Positions 8,838-16,760 of a stretch of 64,000 nt of DNA are shown piece after piece (within the stretch, counting starts at the first letter, position 1; the number at the start of each line of letters is the position of its first letter). Made by a program: the position numbers and the translations under genes. Origin of the DNA: Brevibacillus_F sp035644815 (lineage in GTDB: Bacteria; Bacillota; Bacilli; Brevibacillales; Brevibacillaceae); NCBI GenBank assembly GCA_035644815.1, contig DASQNU010000134.1, positions 1-64,000 on the forward strand. Direction: 5' to 3'. Below the pieces are notes generated by a model. The model saw nothing but the letters and a program-made list of their open reading frames with translations. It did not search any database and was not told where the DNA came from.

Positions 8838-8927
8838 ATCGGATTCCTTCCTTTTTCGGATCGTCTCCATTTCCATTGTTTAGTTTATCCGAGCCGCCAT
8901 CATTCTGCAAAAGATAATGTGCTGAAC

Positions 8928-8957
8928 TTACAGTTTCCGCTTTTGTTCTGTGATAAT
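8928..8957 (+). promoter_or_regulatory. Probable SigA promoter of gsaB
   Basis: TTACAG and GATAAT separated by 18 bases, about 40 nt before the gsaB start. Both boxes are one or two changes from consensus. Confidence 0.5.
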
Positions 8958-8995
8958 ATGAAAAAGGATTTTGGGAAGAAACGAGGGAGAAAAGT

Positions 8996-10282
8996 ATGAA
9001 TCGTCAACAATCAGCTCGTATGCATGAAGAAGCCTGCGACGTAATCTTGGGTGGAGTTAACAGTCCTTCCCGTTCGTTTAAAGCAGTGGGCGGCGGCGCT
9101 CCCGTCACCATGGAAAGAGCGCAAGGAGCTTATTTCTGGGATGTAGACGGCAACCGTTACATTGACTATCTGGCGGCATATGGGCCGATTATTACCGGAC
9201 ATGCCCATCCGCATATTACCGCAGCCATCACACGAGCAGCGGAAAATGGCACACTGTATGGCACGCCAACGCCATGGGAAATCAAATTTGCGCACATGAT
9301 CCGCGAAGCCATCCCTTCGATGGAGCGCATCCGTTTTAACAACTCGGGGACTGAAGCCGTCATGACGTGCATTCGTGTAGCCCGTGCTTACACTGGACGG
9401 ACCAAGATAATCAAATTCGCCGGCTGCTACCACGGTCACTCCGATCTGGTGCTGGTTGCTGCAGGCTCTGGTCCCTCCACACTGGGCATTCCTGACAGCG
9501 CCGGAATTCCGCAAAGCATCGCCAACGAAGTGATTACCGTACCTTTTAATGATATTGATGCGTATGCCGAAGCGCTTCGTCACTGGGGTGCTGAGACTGC
9601 AGCCGTGCTTGTGGAGCCAATCGTCGGGAACTTTGGAATTGTAGCACCTAAGCCCGGATTTTTGGAAGAAGTGAATCGCCTGACGCATGAAGCCGGTGCG
9701 CTGGTCATTTACGATGAGGTCATTACGGCTTTCCGCTTCTGCTATGGCGGTGCGCAAAACCTGCTCGGCGTCGAACCGGATCTGACTGCGCTCGGAAAAA
9801 TCATTGGCGGCGGATTGCCCATCGGTGCCTATGGCGGAAAACAAGCAATCATGGAACAGGTCGCTCCTCTGGGGCCAGCGTACCAAGCCGGCACGATGGC
9901 TGGCAATCCTGCTTCGATTCAATCCGGGATCGCTTGCCTCGAAGTATTGAAGCAACCTGGCGTCTACGAGGAATTTGAGCGTCTGGGCGCGATTTTGCAA
10001 GCTGGCATTGAAGAAGCCGCGGCGAAGCATGGGGTCAGCATCCAGGTCAATCGGGTAAAAGGCGCACTCGCCGTCTATTTTACCAATGAACCTGTTTTTG
10101 ATTACGATACGGCTCAACGTGCGGATTCAGAAGTATTCTCCAAATTTTTCCGCTTGATGCTGGATGAAGGCATCTGCCTGGCTCCTTCCAAATACGAGGC
10201 ATGGTTCATTACCACCGCCCATACAGAACAGGATATTCGCGACACGATCGCCGCAGTAGACCGTTCCTTTGCCAAACTGTAA
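8996..10282 (+). CDS. gsaB: Glutamate-1-semialdehyde 2,1-aminomutase
   Basis: 428 residues, full length. This PLP enzyme moves the amino group of glutamate-1-semialdehyde to give 5-aminolevulinate, the first haem precursor. Visible are VNSPSRSFKAVGG at the N-terminus, the cofactor-binding NNSGTEAVM and CYHGHSD, the Asp of VIYDEVITAFR, and the Schiff-base lysine in LTALGKIIGGGLPIGAYGG. It stands alone, away from a hem operon, and sits in the B. subtilis-like ygaC-ygaD-gsaB-ygaF neighbourhood, so it is the GsaB paralogue rather than HemL; whether a hemL exists elsewhere cannot be seen. AGGGAG lies before the start. Confidence 0.93.
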   Translation: MNRQQSARMHEEACDVILGGVNSPSRSFKAVGGGAPVTMERAQGAYFWDVDGNRYIDYLAAYGPIITGHAHPHITAAITRAAENGTLYGTPTPWEIKFAHMIREAIPSMERIRFNNSGTEAVMTCIRVARAYTGRTKIIKFAGCYHGHSDLVLVAAGSGPSTLGIPDSAGIPQSIANEVITVPFNDIDAYAEALRHWGAETAAVLVEPIVGNFGIVAPKPGFLEEVNRLTHEAGALVIYDEVITAFRFCYGGAQNLLGVEPDLTALGKIIGGGLPIGAYGGKQAIMEQVAPLGPAYQAGTMAGNPASIQSGIACLEVLKQPGVYEEFERLGAILQAGIEEAAAKHGVSIQVNRVKGALAVYFTNEPVFDYDTAQRADSEVFSKFFRLMLDEGICLAPSKYEAWFITTAHTEQDIRDTIAAVDRSFAKL

Positions 10283-10352
10283 CAGAAATGCACACTCCTC
10301 CTGCTGGATATACTAACTCGTGAATCCTACATCCCGCGAGGAGGTCCTTTTC

Positions 10353-10493
10353 ATGTCAAAAGGCGATCAATCGTTTCCGCAAAAGCCGGAGAAAACGCTG
10401 GATCCAAAGGAAAGCTCCAAGATGATGGAAGTTGTCGGCTTTCAGGACCCGCGCAAGACCGAGCATCATAAGACACAGAGACACGACCGTTAA
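10353..10493 (+). CDS. Small hypothetical hydrophilic protein (46 aa)
   Basis: 46 residues, charged and rich in Lys, Asp, Glu and His (central KTLDPKESSKMMEVVGF, basic tail ending in RHDR), with no membrane segment or cysteine. The ribosome binding site GAGGAGGTCC is near-perfect and a strong terminator follows the stop codon, so it is very likely a real gene. The function is unknown. A CTCCTC at about 10294 could pair with the GAGGAG site across a loop of roughly 40 nt, which might limit translation; this is only inference. Confidence 0.7.
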   Translation: MSKGDQSFPQKPEKTLDPKESSKMMEVVGFQDPRKTEHHKTQRHDR

Positions 10494-10501
10494 TGGGGTA
10501 T

Positions 10502-10541
10502 ACGCGTACAAGCTCATCGACACGATGCTTGTACGCGTTTA
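10502..10541 (+). terminator. Rho-independent terminator after the 46-aa gene
   Basis: A twelve-base perfect stem ACGCGTACAAGC / GCTTGTACGCGT followed by TTATTT. It also lies at the end of the convergent GNAT gene. Confidence 0.85.
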
Positions 10542-10994
10542 TTTCTGCAGCCGGACCTCCAATAAAGGGAGAAATCTCCCCGGAAATACAGAGGATCCAA
10601 CCTCACCGCTTCGCTGTGCTCCCATCTTACGGTAAAACTCCTCTGCATGCGGATCACTATGAATCATTACCCGGACCAGTCGGTGATGATGGGCTGTATT
10701 AATCATATGTGTCCACAAAGCTTTTCCAATCCCTTTGCCTATGCTTGCAGGAGAAATGAACAAATTGCTCAGCTCTGCTTCCTCTCCGTTGACGGCGAGA
10801 CTATAGAATCCCGTTATCTTTCCCTCCACTTCCGCCACAAAGAACAGCTTTTCTTCAATCTGCTCTTCCGTTACGGTCAAATCATCCCGACAAGCTTCCA
10901 TAAATGCTTGATCGTAGCCCCAATAGGCTTTTGACGAAAACGCGATTTCCGTTAACCTGCTTGCATCCGTGGATATTGCCTGGCGAATAACCAC
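10539..10994 (-). CDS. GNAT family N-acetyltransferase
   Basis: 151 residues from the GTG at 10994, chosen because AAGGGGAG lies eight bases upstream; longer in-frame starts exist up to 11069 but have no ribosome binding site. The domain begins VIRQAISTDASRLTEIAF and carries the acetyl-CoA motif A as LSNLFISPASIGKGIGKALW, then the motif B region HSDPHAEEFYRKMGAQ. The substrate is unknown. It is convergent with the 46-residue gene and divergent from yugP. Confidence 0.85.
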   Translation of the reverse strand: MVIRQAISTDASRLTEIAFSSKAYWGYDQAFMEACRDDLTVTEEQIEEKLFFVAEVEGKITGFYSLAVNGEEAELSNLFISPASIGKGIGKALWTHMINTAHHHRLVRVMIHSDPHAEEFYRKMGAQRSGEVGSSVFPGRFLPLLEVRLQK

Positions 10995-11176
10995 AGCCCG
11001 TTCTCCCCTTTCAACCTCTTTTCGAAAAAGCAGCTGTTGCATTGCCATGAAGTTATTGGCATTGTACAATTTACATGAAACCTATTGTTTCTCTAATCGT
11101 AAACATAGGAGCAGGACAGGATAAATCAAAAGAGAACTTTATATGAATCAACCATTTATAAAGGAGTGAGTCATCG

Positions 11177-11860
11177 ATGCTTTTATTCCATCCCATGGAC
11201 TTCTTGATTTTTATTGCCTTTGGCTTGTCGATCTGGGCGCAATTTCGCGTCAAAGGGACCTTTAAGCGGTACGCGGACGTAGCTGTCTCATCCGGAATGA
11301 CCGGAGCGGAAGCGGCCCGCCGGATGCTCGATGCCAACGGTCTTTCCCATATTCCTGTGGAACACGTACGCGGTCATCTGAGTGACCACTATGATCCCAT
11401 CTCCCGCACTGTGCGATTGTCTGACTCTGTCTATTTCAGTAATTCGATTTCTGCCATCTCTGTGGCTTGTCACGAGGTGGGACACGCGATTCAGCATAAA
11501 GTGTCTTATCCGATGCTGGTTGCCCGCCACTATATCTTCCCGGTGGTGAACTTTAGTGCCGGCTTTGCTCCATTGGTATTGATCGCTGGCTTTCTGATGC
11601 AGTGGATGAACCTGATCCTGCTGGGTATCATTCTTTTCAGCGCAGCCGTCGCTTTCCAATTGATCACCTTGCCAGTAGAATTTAACGCCAGCAACCGCGC
11701 ACGTGCGCTCATGGTGCAGATGGGCTTCATTCGCAACACTGAGGAAGCGGGCGTAGCCAAGGTCTTGAATGCAGCTGCACTCACTTATGTTGCTGCAGCC
11801 TTGATCTCGATCCTCGAGCTCGTGAAATACGTCATGATCTTCAACTCCAACGACGATTAA
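11177..11860 (+). CDS. yugP: Membrane zinc metallopeptidase, YugP family
   Basis: 227 residues. An N-terminal membrane segment (residues 1-20) is followed by the zinc-binding HEVGHAIQH near residue 97, then two further membrane segments around 115-160 and one near the C-terminus. The length and the order match the Zn_peptidase_2 (YugP) family, whose targets are poorly known. A good ribosome binding site (AAAGGAGTGAG) precedes the ATG. The gene stands alone and ends at a strong terminator. Confidence 0.92.
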   Translation: MLLFHPMDFLIFIAFGLSIWAQFRVKGTFKRYADVAVSSGMTGAEAARRMLDANGLSHIPVEHVRGHLSDHYDPISRTVRLSDSVYFSNSISAISVACHEVGHAIQHKVSYPMLVARHYIFPVVNFSAGFAPLVLIAGFLMQWMNLILLGIILFSAAVAFQLITLPVEFNASNRARALMVQMGFIRNTEEAGVAKVLNAAALTYVAAALISILELVKYVMIFNSNDD

Positions 11861-11877
11861 TCCCAGGTATGTAAAAG

Positions 11878-11917
11878 AAGGTACGGTCTCTTCGTAAAGA
11901 GCCGTACCTTTTTCTTT
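11878..11917 (+). terminator. Rho-independent terminator after yugP
   Basis: AAGGTACGGTCTCTT pairs with AAGAGCCGTACCTT, followed by TTTTTCTTTTT. The convergent spo0M gene ends just beyond. Confidence 0.88.
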
Positions 11918-11930
11918 TTACCGGAACGGC

Positions 11931-12938
11931 TTAGAAATCGTCTCCGCCGCCGAAGTCTCCAAAATCGCCCCCACCGAAGAATCCGCCGTCATCACCACCG
12001 TCGCCACCATCACCTTCGTCTCCGCCAAAGAGATCGCCTGCACCCAGAAGATCTCCGGCATCGTCCATCATTTCATTCAGCAGCATGCCGCCGATAAGTC
12101 CCGCTGCCATGCCGCCGATCATACCACCCATCATGCCACTCATACCGTGGTGACCATGATGGTGTCCACGATGCAGATACGGGGTAGTAGAGAAATAGGA
12201 TACTGCATGCGGATTGGCCAAGATATATTCGATTTGCTCAACCAGGTAACGAGATAGATCTTCCACTTTCTCCGCTGCGAGCAGCTCACGAGGCACCTGG
12301 ATTTCTGCACGTTGCTCTTTTTCTTTTCGGAAGAAGCCTGCTTGGGCAATATCCAGCTCGATCAGCAAGCGCAAGGCATCCGGTGTATCGAAAAAGATGA
12401 CTTCCAGTTCATTAACCGGTGCAGACAGTCGTCTTCCCGGGAAAAAGGCAAACTCTTGGCCGAGCGGCGTCAATTTGCCGGAATCGGCTTTTTGTCGGAA
12501 ATCCGCAAGCTCCAACGCACGGATAACCTGCTCGATATGTACAGGCGGCAATACCGTGATTCGATCAAGATCAGTAGGATCCAATGCTTGCTCCACGTCT
12601 AAACGGGTCTGCAAAAAATACTGCACATGCGGCGTGGAGATCGCCAAATCATGAGGAAGCTCGAAATGAAACGGAATCTCCTGTACATGCGGTTTTGGTT
12701 GCACTACGAAATGTTTCAACACCGGAATGTTGGCGACATTTCTCGTGATCTCTTGTCCTTTGATATACGCTTTCAGGGCAAAAATGACGGAAAGCTCAGA
12801 GATGCGCTGCTCGACATTGCCGCCTTCAATGCGAATCGTGCCTGTTGCCGTTTCGCCGAGACGATAGGCTTCCTTGTCCAAACGAAGATCAACCGTTGCT
12901 GCTCCTACCCCAAATTTGGCCATCAGTTTTTTTAGCAT
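11931..12938 (-). CDS. spo0M: Sporulation-control protein Spo0M family
   Basis: 335 residues. Residues 1-245 match the Spo0M arrestin-like family: MLKKLMAKFGVGAATVDL, RIEGGNVEQRISELSV, and the LPPVHIEQVIRALE and FFPGRRLSAPVNELEVIF blocks. In B. subtilis the protein affects sporulation initiation and cytoskeleton-linked processes. The start at 12938 was preferred to the ATG at 12944 because GAGGG abuts the latter. The C-terminal 75 residues are odd: a His-rich patch, then glycine/methionine-rich membrane-like segment, then a Gly-Asp-Phe tail. Such a tail can mediate membrane contact or metal binding, but that is inference. Confidence 0.88.
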   Translation of the reverse strand: MLKKLMAKFGVGAATVDLRLDKEAYRLGETATGTIRIEGGNVEQRISELSVIFALKAYIKGQEITRNVANIPVLKHFVVQPKPHVQEIPFHFELPHDLAISTPHVQYFLQTRLDVEQALDPTDLDRITVLPPVHIEQVIRALELADFRQKADSGKLTPLGQEFAFFPGRRLSAPVNELEVIFFDTPDALRLLIELDIAQAGFFRKEKEQRAEIQVPRELLAAEKVEDLSRYLVEQIEYILANPHAVSYFSTTPYLHRGHHHGHHGMSGMMGGMIGGMAAGLIGGMLLNEMMDDAGDLLGAGDLFGGDEGDGGDGGDDGGFFGGGDFGDFGGGDDF

Positions 12939-13084
12939 GTCCATCCCTCTTCTTCACAGACTTGGTTACCTTTTATTGTATACGTAGAATGCACGAAATG
13001 GATGCAAAAATGGCGAAAAAAGCGGATTCGCTTCTTTTTTGCTATACTTGCCATGTAAATGATGGAAAAGGAGACTGGACTACC

Positions 13085-13936
13085 ATGAAAATTGGATGGA
13101 TCGGATTGGGGCATATGGGGATTCCGATGGCCGCCAACCTGCATAAAGCCGGCTACCAACTGACGGTATGGAATCGAAATCCACAGAAAGCGCAGGAGCT
13201 GCTTGCCATGGGGGCGGGCATCGTCGAAAACCCGGCTGACCTGTGGAAACATTCTGATGTCGTGATAACGATGGTGAGCGACGATCAGGCTGTGAAAGAA
13301 ATTTATGCAGGGCAATACCAGCTTCTTACTCCTGAAGCCGCAGGTAAAATTGTCATTGATATGAGCACTGTCTCGCCAGAAACATCCCGTTTTTTAGCGG
13401 AACAATCAGCCAAGCACCAGCTTTCCTTTTTGGATGCCCCAGTGTCGGGCAGTGTCCAGCCTGCACGTGATGGTACACTGATCATCATGGTGGGTGGAGA
13501 AAAAAGCGTCTATGAACAGGTCAAACCGCTGTTCGATGTGCTTGGCAAAATGTCGCTGCATCTGGGCGAACATGGCTCCGGCAGCAAAGCAAAGCTGGCG
13601 ATCAATCTGCTCTTAGGCATTACCGTTCAGGGCATAGCGGAAACGGTCCAATATGCACAAAGCCAGGGAATTGACCCGAAAGAGATGCTGACCATCATCA
13701 ACGAAGCGGCTGTCGGCTCAGCGATCTCTCGCGGGAAAACCGCTTCGATATTAGCTGGAGAGTACCCGGCGGCATTTCCACTCAAGCATATGGCCAAGGA
13801 TTTGCGGCTAGCCCATGAATCCGGCGCGCTTTCTCCCCTTGCCGAATCCGTCTATGCAAGCTACCAGGCTGCACTGCAAGCCGGACACGGAGACGAAGAC
13901 GTGATGGCGATTATGCGACTGCTGACCGGAAAGTAA
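13085..13936 (+). CDS. NAD(P)-dependent beta-hydroxyacid dehydrogenase (3-hydroxyisobutyrate dehydrogenase-like)
   Basis: 283 residues. The N-terminal Rossmann motif is IGWIGLGHMGIPMAANL, followed by the family blocks DAPVSGSVQPARDGTL (substrate binding) and GEHGSGSKAKLAINLLL, with the catalytic lysine in the last block. It oxidises a beta-hydroxyacid or reduces the semialdehyde; glyoxylate or succinate semialdehyde reductases have the same fold, so the exact substrate is open. The start at 13085 fits the conserved N-terminus and a GGAG about 11 bases upstream. Monocistronic, ending at a hairpin. Confidence 0.9.
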   Translation: MKIGWIGLGHMGIPMAANLHKAGYQLTVWNRNPQKAQELLAMGAGIVENPADLWKHSDVVITMVSDDQAVKEIYAGQYQLLTPEAAGKIVIDMSTVSPETSRFLAEQSAKHQLSFLDAPVSGSVQPARDGTLIIMVGGEKSVYEQVKPLFDVLGKMSLHLGEHGSGSKAKLAINLLLGITVQGIAETVQYAQSQGIDPKEMLTIINEAAVGSAISRGKTASILAGEYPAAFPLKHMAKDLRLAHESGALSPLAESVYASYQAALQAGHGDEDVMAIMRLLTGK

Positions 13937-13945
13937 CTGCCAAAA

Positions 13946-13980
13946 AGCCTCCGTAGCGTTTTCCACCGACGGAGGCTTCT
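13946..13980 (+). terminator. Rho-independent terminator
   Basis: AGCCTCCGT pairs with ACGGAGGCT, followed by TCTTTC, between the convergent dehydrogenase and MFS genes. Confidence 0.8.
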
Positions 13981-13986
13981 TTCAAC

Positions 13987-15183
13987 CTACGATTTGCCTT
14001 TCAAATACCGTAGCAGGATGGCTGATCCCGCGAACAGACCTGCTCCTGCATAATAGACTACCGAAACCCCGTACCACTCAGCCAACGCCCCCATCAGCAA
14101 CACAGATAAACCAAATACAATGGTATCCATCGTATCTTTTGCCGAGAACACCTTGCTCAGCTTCTCTGGATCTGTCAGCTGTTGGACAGCCGTCTGTTTG
14201 GTGACAAACTGTACTTGATAAAAGGGCCCTAGTAAGAATGAGATCCCCAAAGCGACAAACGGATAGGCAAACATTCCAAATGATAAGGTCAACAGGCAGC
14301 ACCCGATGATTCCAATGAGCATCAGACGATACAGGCTTTTTTCCATCCAGCCTGCCATCGCGACCACCACCATGCCGCCTATGATCGTACCCAGCATATA
14401 GCTGGCATTGATATATCCCCACCACTCGTCTCCCTGACCTAAACCTTGCTTCACGTAGACCAGCAGGATGGCAGACATCCAGATAGCCCCGGCAAGTCCT
14501 TCGAGCACATCCATCATCGTCAGCAGACGCAGAGAATGATTTTGCCATAAATGAAGCCAGCCTTCTTTCATGACTTCACCTGCGGATCGAATGGGCCTTC
14601 CCCTTTCCTTTTCATGGGCATGGGCATTGTCGTTAGCATGCAACAGCAGCATGAATAGGGAAGCCGCTGCATACAGCGAAACAGACAACCATAGCACGTT
14701 GTTGCTCCCAATCAACGTGACAAGTACGCCGCCGCTTGACCAGCCTACGAACTGCATGGTCTGATCAGCTGTCGCCAAGAGACCGTTGGCCCGTACCAGT
14801 TCCCCATTTGCTACGATGCGTGGGATCAAGGATTGACGCGCAGGAACAGCCCACCCGTCCAGAAAAGAGAGTAACGCCACAAACCCAAAGACGATCCATA
14901 GCGGCAATTGTTGAAAACCAAGAGCCCCAAAAAACAGGACGGCGGTTTTGGCGATTTGCGTTATCCGCAAAATCCAGACATGTTGAACCTTTTCCAGTAC
15001 CAACGGCGCAACCAATCCGCTTATGACCCGTGCCGTTACATTCACCAGCGGCACCAAGCTCGTAATAAACACCGACGCCGTTTGGGCATACAGTAACGAG
15101 ATTAACGCAACAATGTAAAGAACGTCTCCCAGATTGGCCAACGACTGTCCAACTGCCAGGAAACGAAAACTGTTTTTCTGCAT
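13987..15183 (-). CDS. MFS transporter (MFS_3/EntS-like exporter)
   Basis: 398 residues with about 12 membrane segments. It belongs to the major facilitator superfamily; the GWAVPARQSLIPRIV segment after helix 4 is the pattern seen in MFS_3 macrolide and siderophore exporters. Substrate unknown. The ATG at 15183 has AGGGG nine bases upstream; the earlier in-frame ATG pair at 15219 lacks one. It is the second of two minus-strand MFS genes that flank a 54-residue peptide gene. Confidence 0.88.
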   Translation of the reverse strand: MQKNSFRFLAVGQSLANLGDVLYIVALISLLYAQTASVFITSLVPLVNVTARVISGLVAPLVLEKVQHVWILRITQIAKTAVLFFGALGFQQLPLWIVFGFVALLSFLDGWAVPARQSLIPRIVANGELVRANGLLATADQTMQFVGWSSGGVLVTLIGSNNVLWLSVSLYAAASLFMLLLHANDNAHAHEKERGRPIRSAGEVMKEGWLHLWQNHSLRLLTMMDVLEGLAGAIWMSAILLVYVKQGLGQGDEWWGYINASYMLGTIIGGMVVVAMAGWMEKSLYRLMLIGIIGCCLLTLSFGMFAYPFVALGISFLLGPFYQVQFVTKQTAVQQLTDPEKLSKVFSAKDTMDTIVFGLSVLLMGALAEWYGVSVVYYAGAGLFAGSAILLRYLKGKS

Positions 15184-15292
15184 GAAAAATAACCCCTTTT
15201 TATTGGAGATCAACATCATACGTAGATTGTTTGATCACAAATACAGGGGTTCACTCACAAAGGTATCTCCTCTTTCTATGTAACGCTTTTCT

Positions 15293-15457
15293 TTACGCTT
15301 CTTTATCGATTTCCGTCTGCTCAGATGCAGCTGGAGTATCCACCACGGTCACTTCATTTTGCGCTTGCTGTTCATCCTTGCTTGCGGGTTGTGATGACCC
15401 TACGATCGCAAGCAAGAGAATGAATACGCCCATCAACGCGGTAATCGTATTGGTCAT
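15293..15457 (-). CDS. Small single-pass membrane or secreted protein (54 aa)
   Basis: 54 residues. Residues 4-18 are hydrophobic (TITALMGVFILLLAIVG) and the rest is acidic and polar, rich in Gln, Glu, Thr and Ala (SKDEQQAQNEVTVVDT). It looks like one membrane anchor with an acidic tail, or a signal peptide; there is no lipobox cysteine. The AGGGGAG site eight bases before the ATG makes it a credible gene. It lies between two MFS exporter genes on the same strand, so a link with one of them is possible but not shown. Confidence 0.68.
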   Translation of the reverse strand: MTNTITALMGVFILLLAIVGSSQPASKDEQQAQNEVTVVDTPAASEQTEIDKEA

Positions 15458-15512
15458 GTTTATCACTCCCCTGTAACTAAGACGCCTCAGCTTCCAGAAA
15501 GTTGCGTTTCTG

Positions 15513-16724
15513 TCAGGTTGTTTCTAACTCAGTAGGTGTACGCAGCTTTGACAGACTCACATAGACCCAGATCGCGTTGACAAACAGCAAGGCACTCGTC
15601 AACAGGAAGACCCCGCTCATGCTGACATAGCTCGCCATCAAACCGCCGAGCATCGGTCCCAGCATGCTTCCGATACAGATAAAGGTGTTGTTGTATCCAT
15701 ATACCCGGCTGATCATCTCGCTGGGTGTAAACCTGCGCAAAAGCGCATATACCGAAGGAAGCAGCCCGCCCAAGCACAGTCCGAGCAGGAAGCGCAGCGC
15801 TACCAATTGCCAGATGTTGCCCACAAACGCTTGCGGGATGAACAGGATAGACGCGATGACCAGACAGATCAACAATATTTTTTGCGAGCCGTAGCGGTCA
15901 CCCAGCTTTCCTAGCTGCGGAGACGCAATCACATTGGCCATCCCCATGGCAGCAGCAACCAACCCTGCATAAAAAGCGACATTTTCCCCAGTCCCTTGCA
16001 AGCTTTGCACATAGATCGGCAAGACAGGAACAATGCTGAACAACGCAAATTGAATCATGACCGTTACAAAATAAATCGCCGGAAGAGGTCTTGTCGAAAA
16101 GATCATCCGTGCATCTTCAGCCAGGCTTGTACGCTTTTTGGCTTCCGGTCTGACAAAATTCTCTTTGACCAGAAATGTAATGGTCAGGGTAGCGAGAAAA
16201 ATAAGGGCACCCGTCACAAAAAAGATCATCCGAAAGCCGATACGATCTGCAAGCAGTCCCCCTACCAGCGGCCCCATAATGGAGCCTGCCGTGGTGAAGG
16301 ACTGCAGCAAGCCTTGTGCCCATCCTGCCCGCTCTTTGGGAGCAGTAGAAGCGATCAACGCGGTACTAGCCGGGATGATTCCCCCCACAGTTCCATTTAA
16401 GAGACGAAGTGCCAAGAGCATCCATAGCGAATTGGCAAAACCGGTCAACGCGATGATGACAGACATGGAAAAACCGGAGCGCAAAATCATAATCTTACGC
16501 CCATACTTATCTGCCAAATTACCCCATATCGGCGAAGCCAGTCCCGCCGTCAGAAAATTGGCCCCGAAAATAATCCCCGCCCACGCAGTCACTTCATGGG
16601 GATCCGCAATCCCAAAATCATGCTGGATATACAGTGGTAAGAACGGCATGATCATGCTCATTGCCATCATGACGAAAAACAATGCCGCACTCAGCACATA
16701 CAAATTCCGTTGCCAAGCCTCCAT
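15513..16724 (-). CDS. MFS transporter (multidrug efflux, MdtG/YfnC-like)
   Basis: 403 residues, about 12 helices. The family motif A appears in the loop after helix 2 as GNLADKYGRKIMI and again in the second half as GKLGDRYGSQKIL; motif C-like GSIMGPLVGGLLAD in helix 5 marks drug:proton antiporters of the DHA1 group. The start at 16724 is supported by GGGAGTG nine bases upstream. Just 36 nt separate it from the ygaD stop on the same strand, so it may be carried on the ygaD transcript. Confidence 0.9.
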   Translation of the reverse strand: MEAWQRNLYVLSAALFFVMMAMSMIMPFLPLYIQHDFGIADPHEVTAWAGIIFGANFLTAGLASPIWGNLADKYGRKIMILRSGFSMSVIIALTGFANSLWMLLALRLLNGTVGGIIPASTALIASTAPKERAGWAQGLLQSFTTAGSIMGPLVGGLLADRIGFRMIFFVTGALIFLATLTITFLVKENFVRPEAKKRTSLAEDARMIFSTRPLPAIYFVTVMIQFALFSIVPVLPIYVQSLQGTGENVAFYAGLVAAAMGMANVIASPQLGKLGDRYGSQKILLICLVIASILFIPQAFVGNIWQLVALRFLLGLCLGGLLPSVYALLRRFTPSEMISRVYGYNNTFICIGSMLGPMLGGLMASYVSMSGVFLLTSALLFVNAIWVYVSLSKLRTPTELETT

Positions 16725-16760
16725 GCTGTCATTCACTCCCACTAGCTTGGACTCCCGCTT

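Noticed and set aside
9011..10117. Long open frame on the minus strand opposite gsaB
   Set aside because: It mirrors the gsaB coding frame, has no ribosome binding site and no recognisable domain; gsaB is fully conserved.
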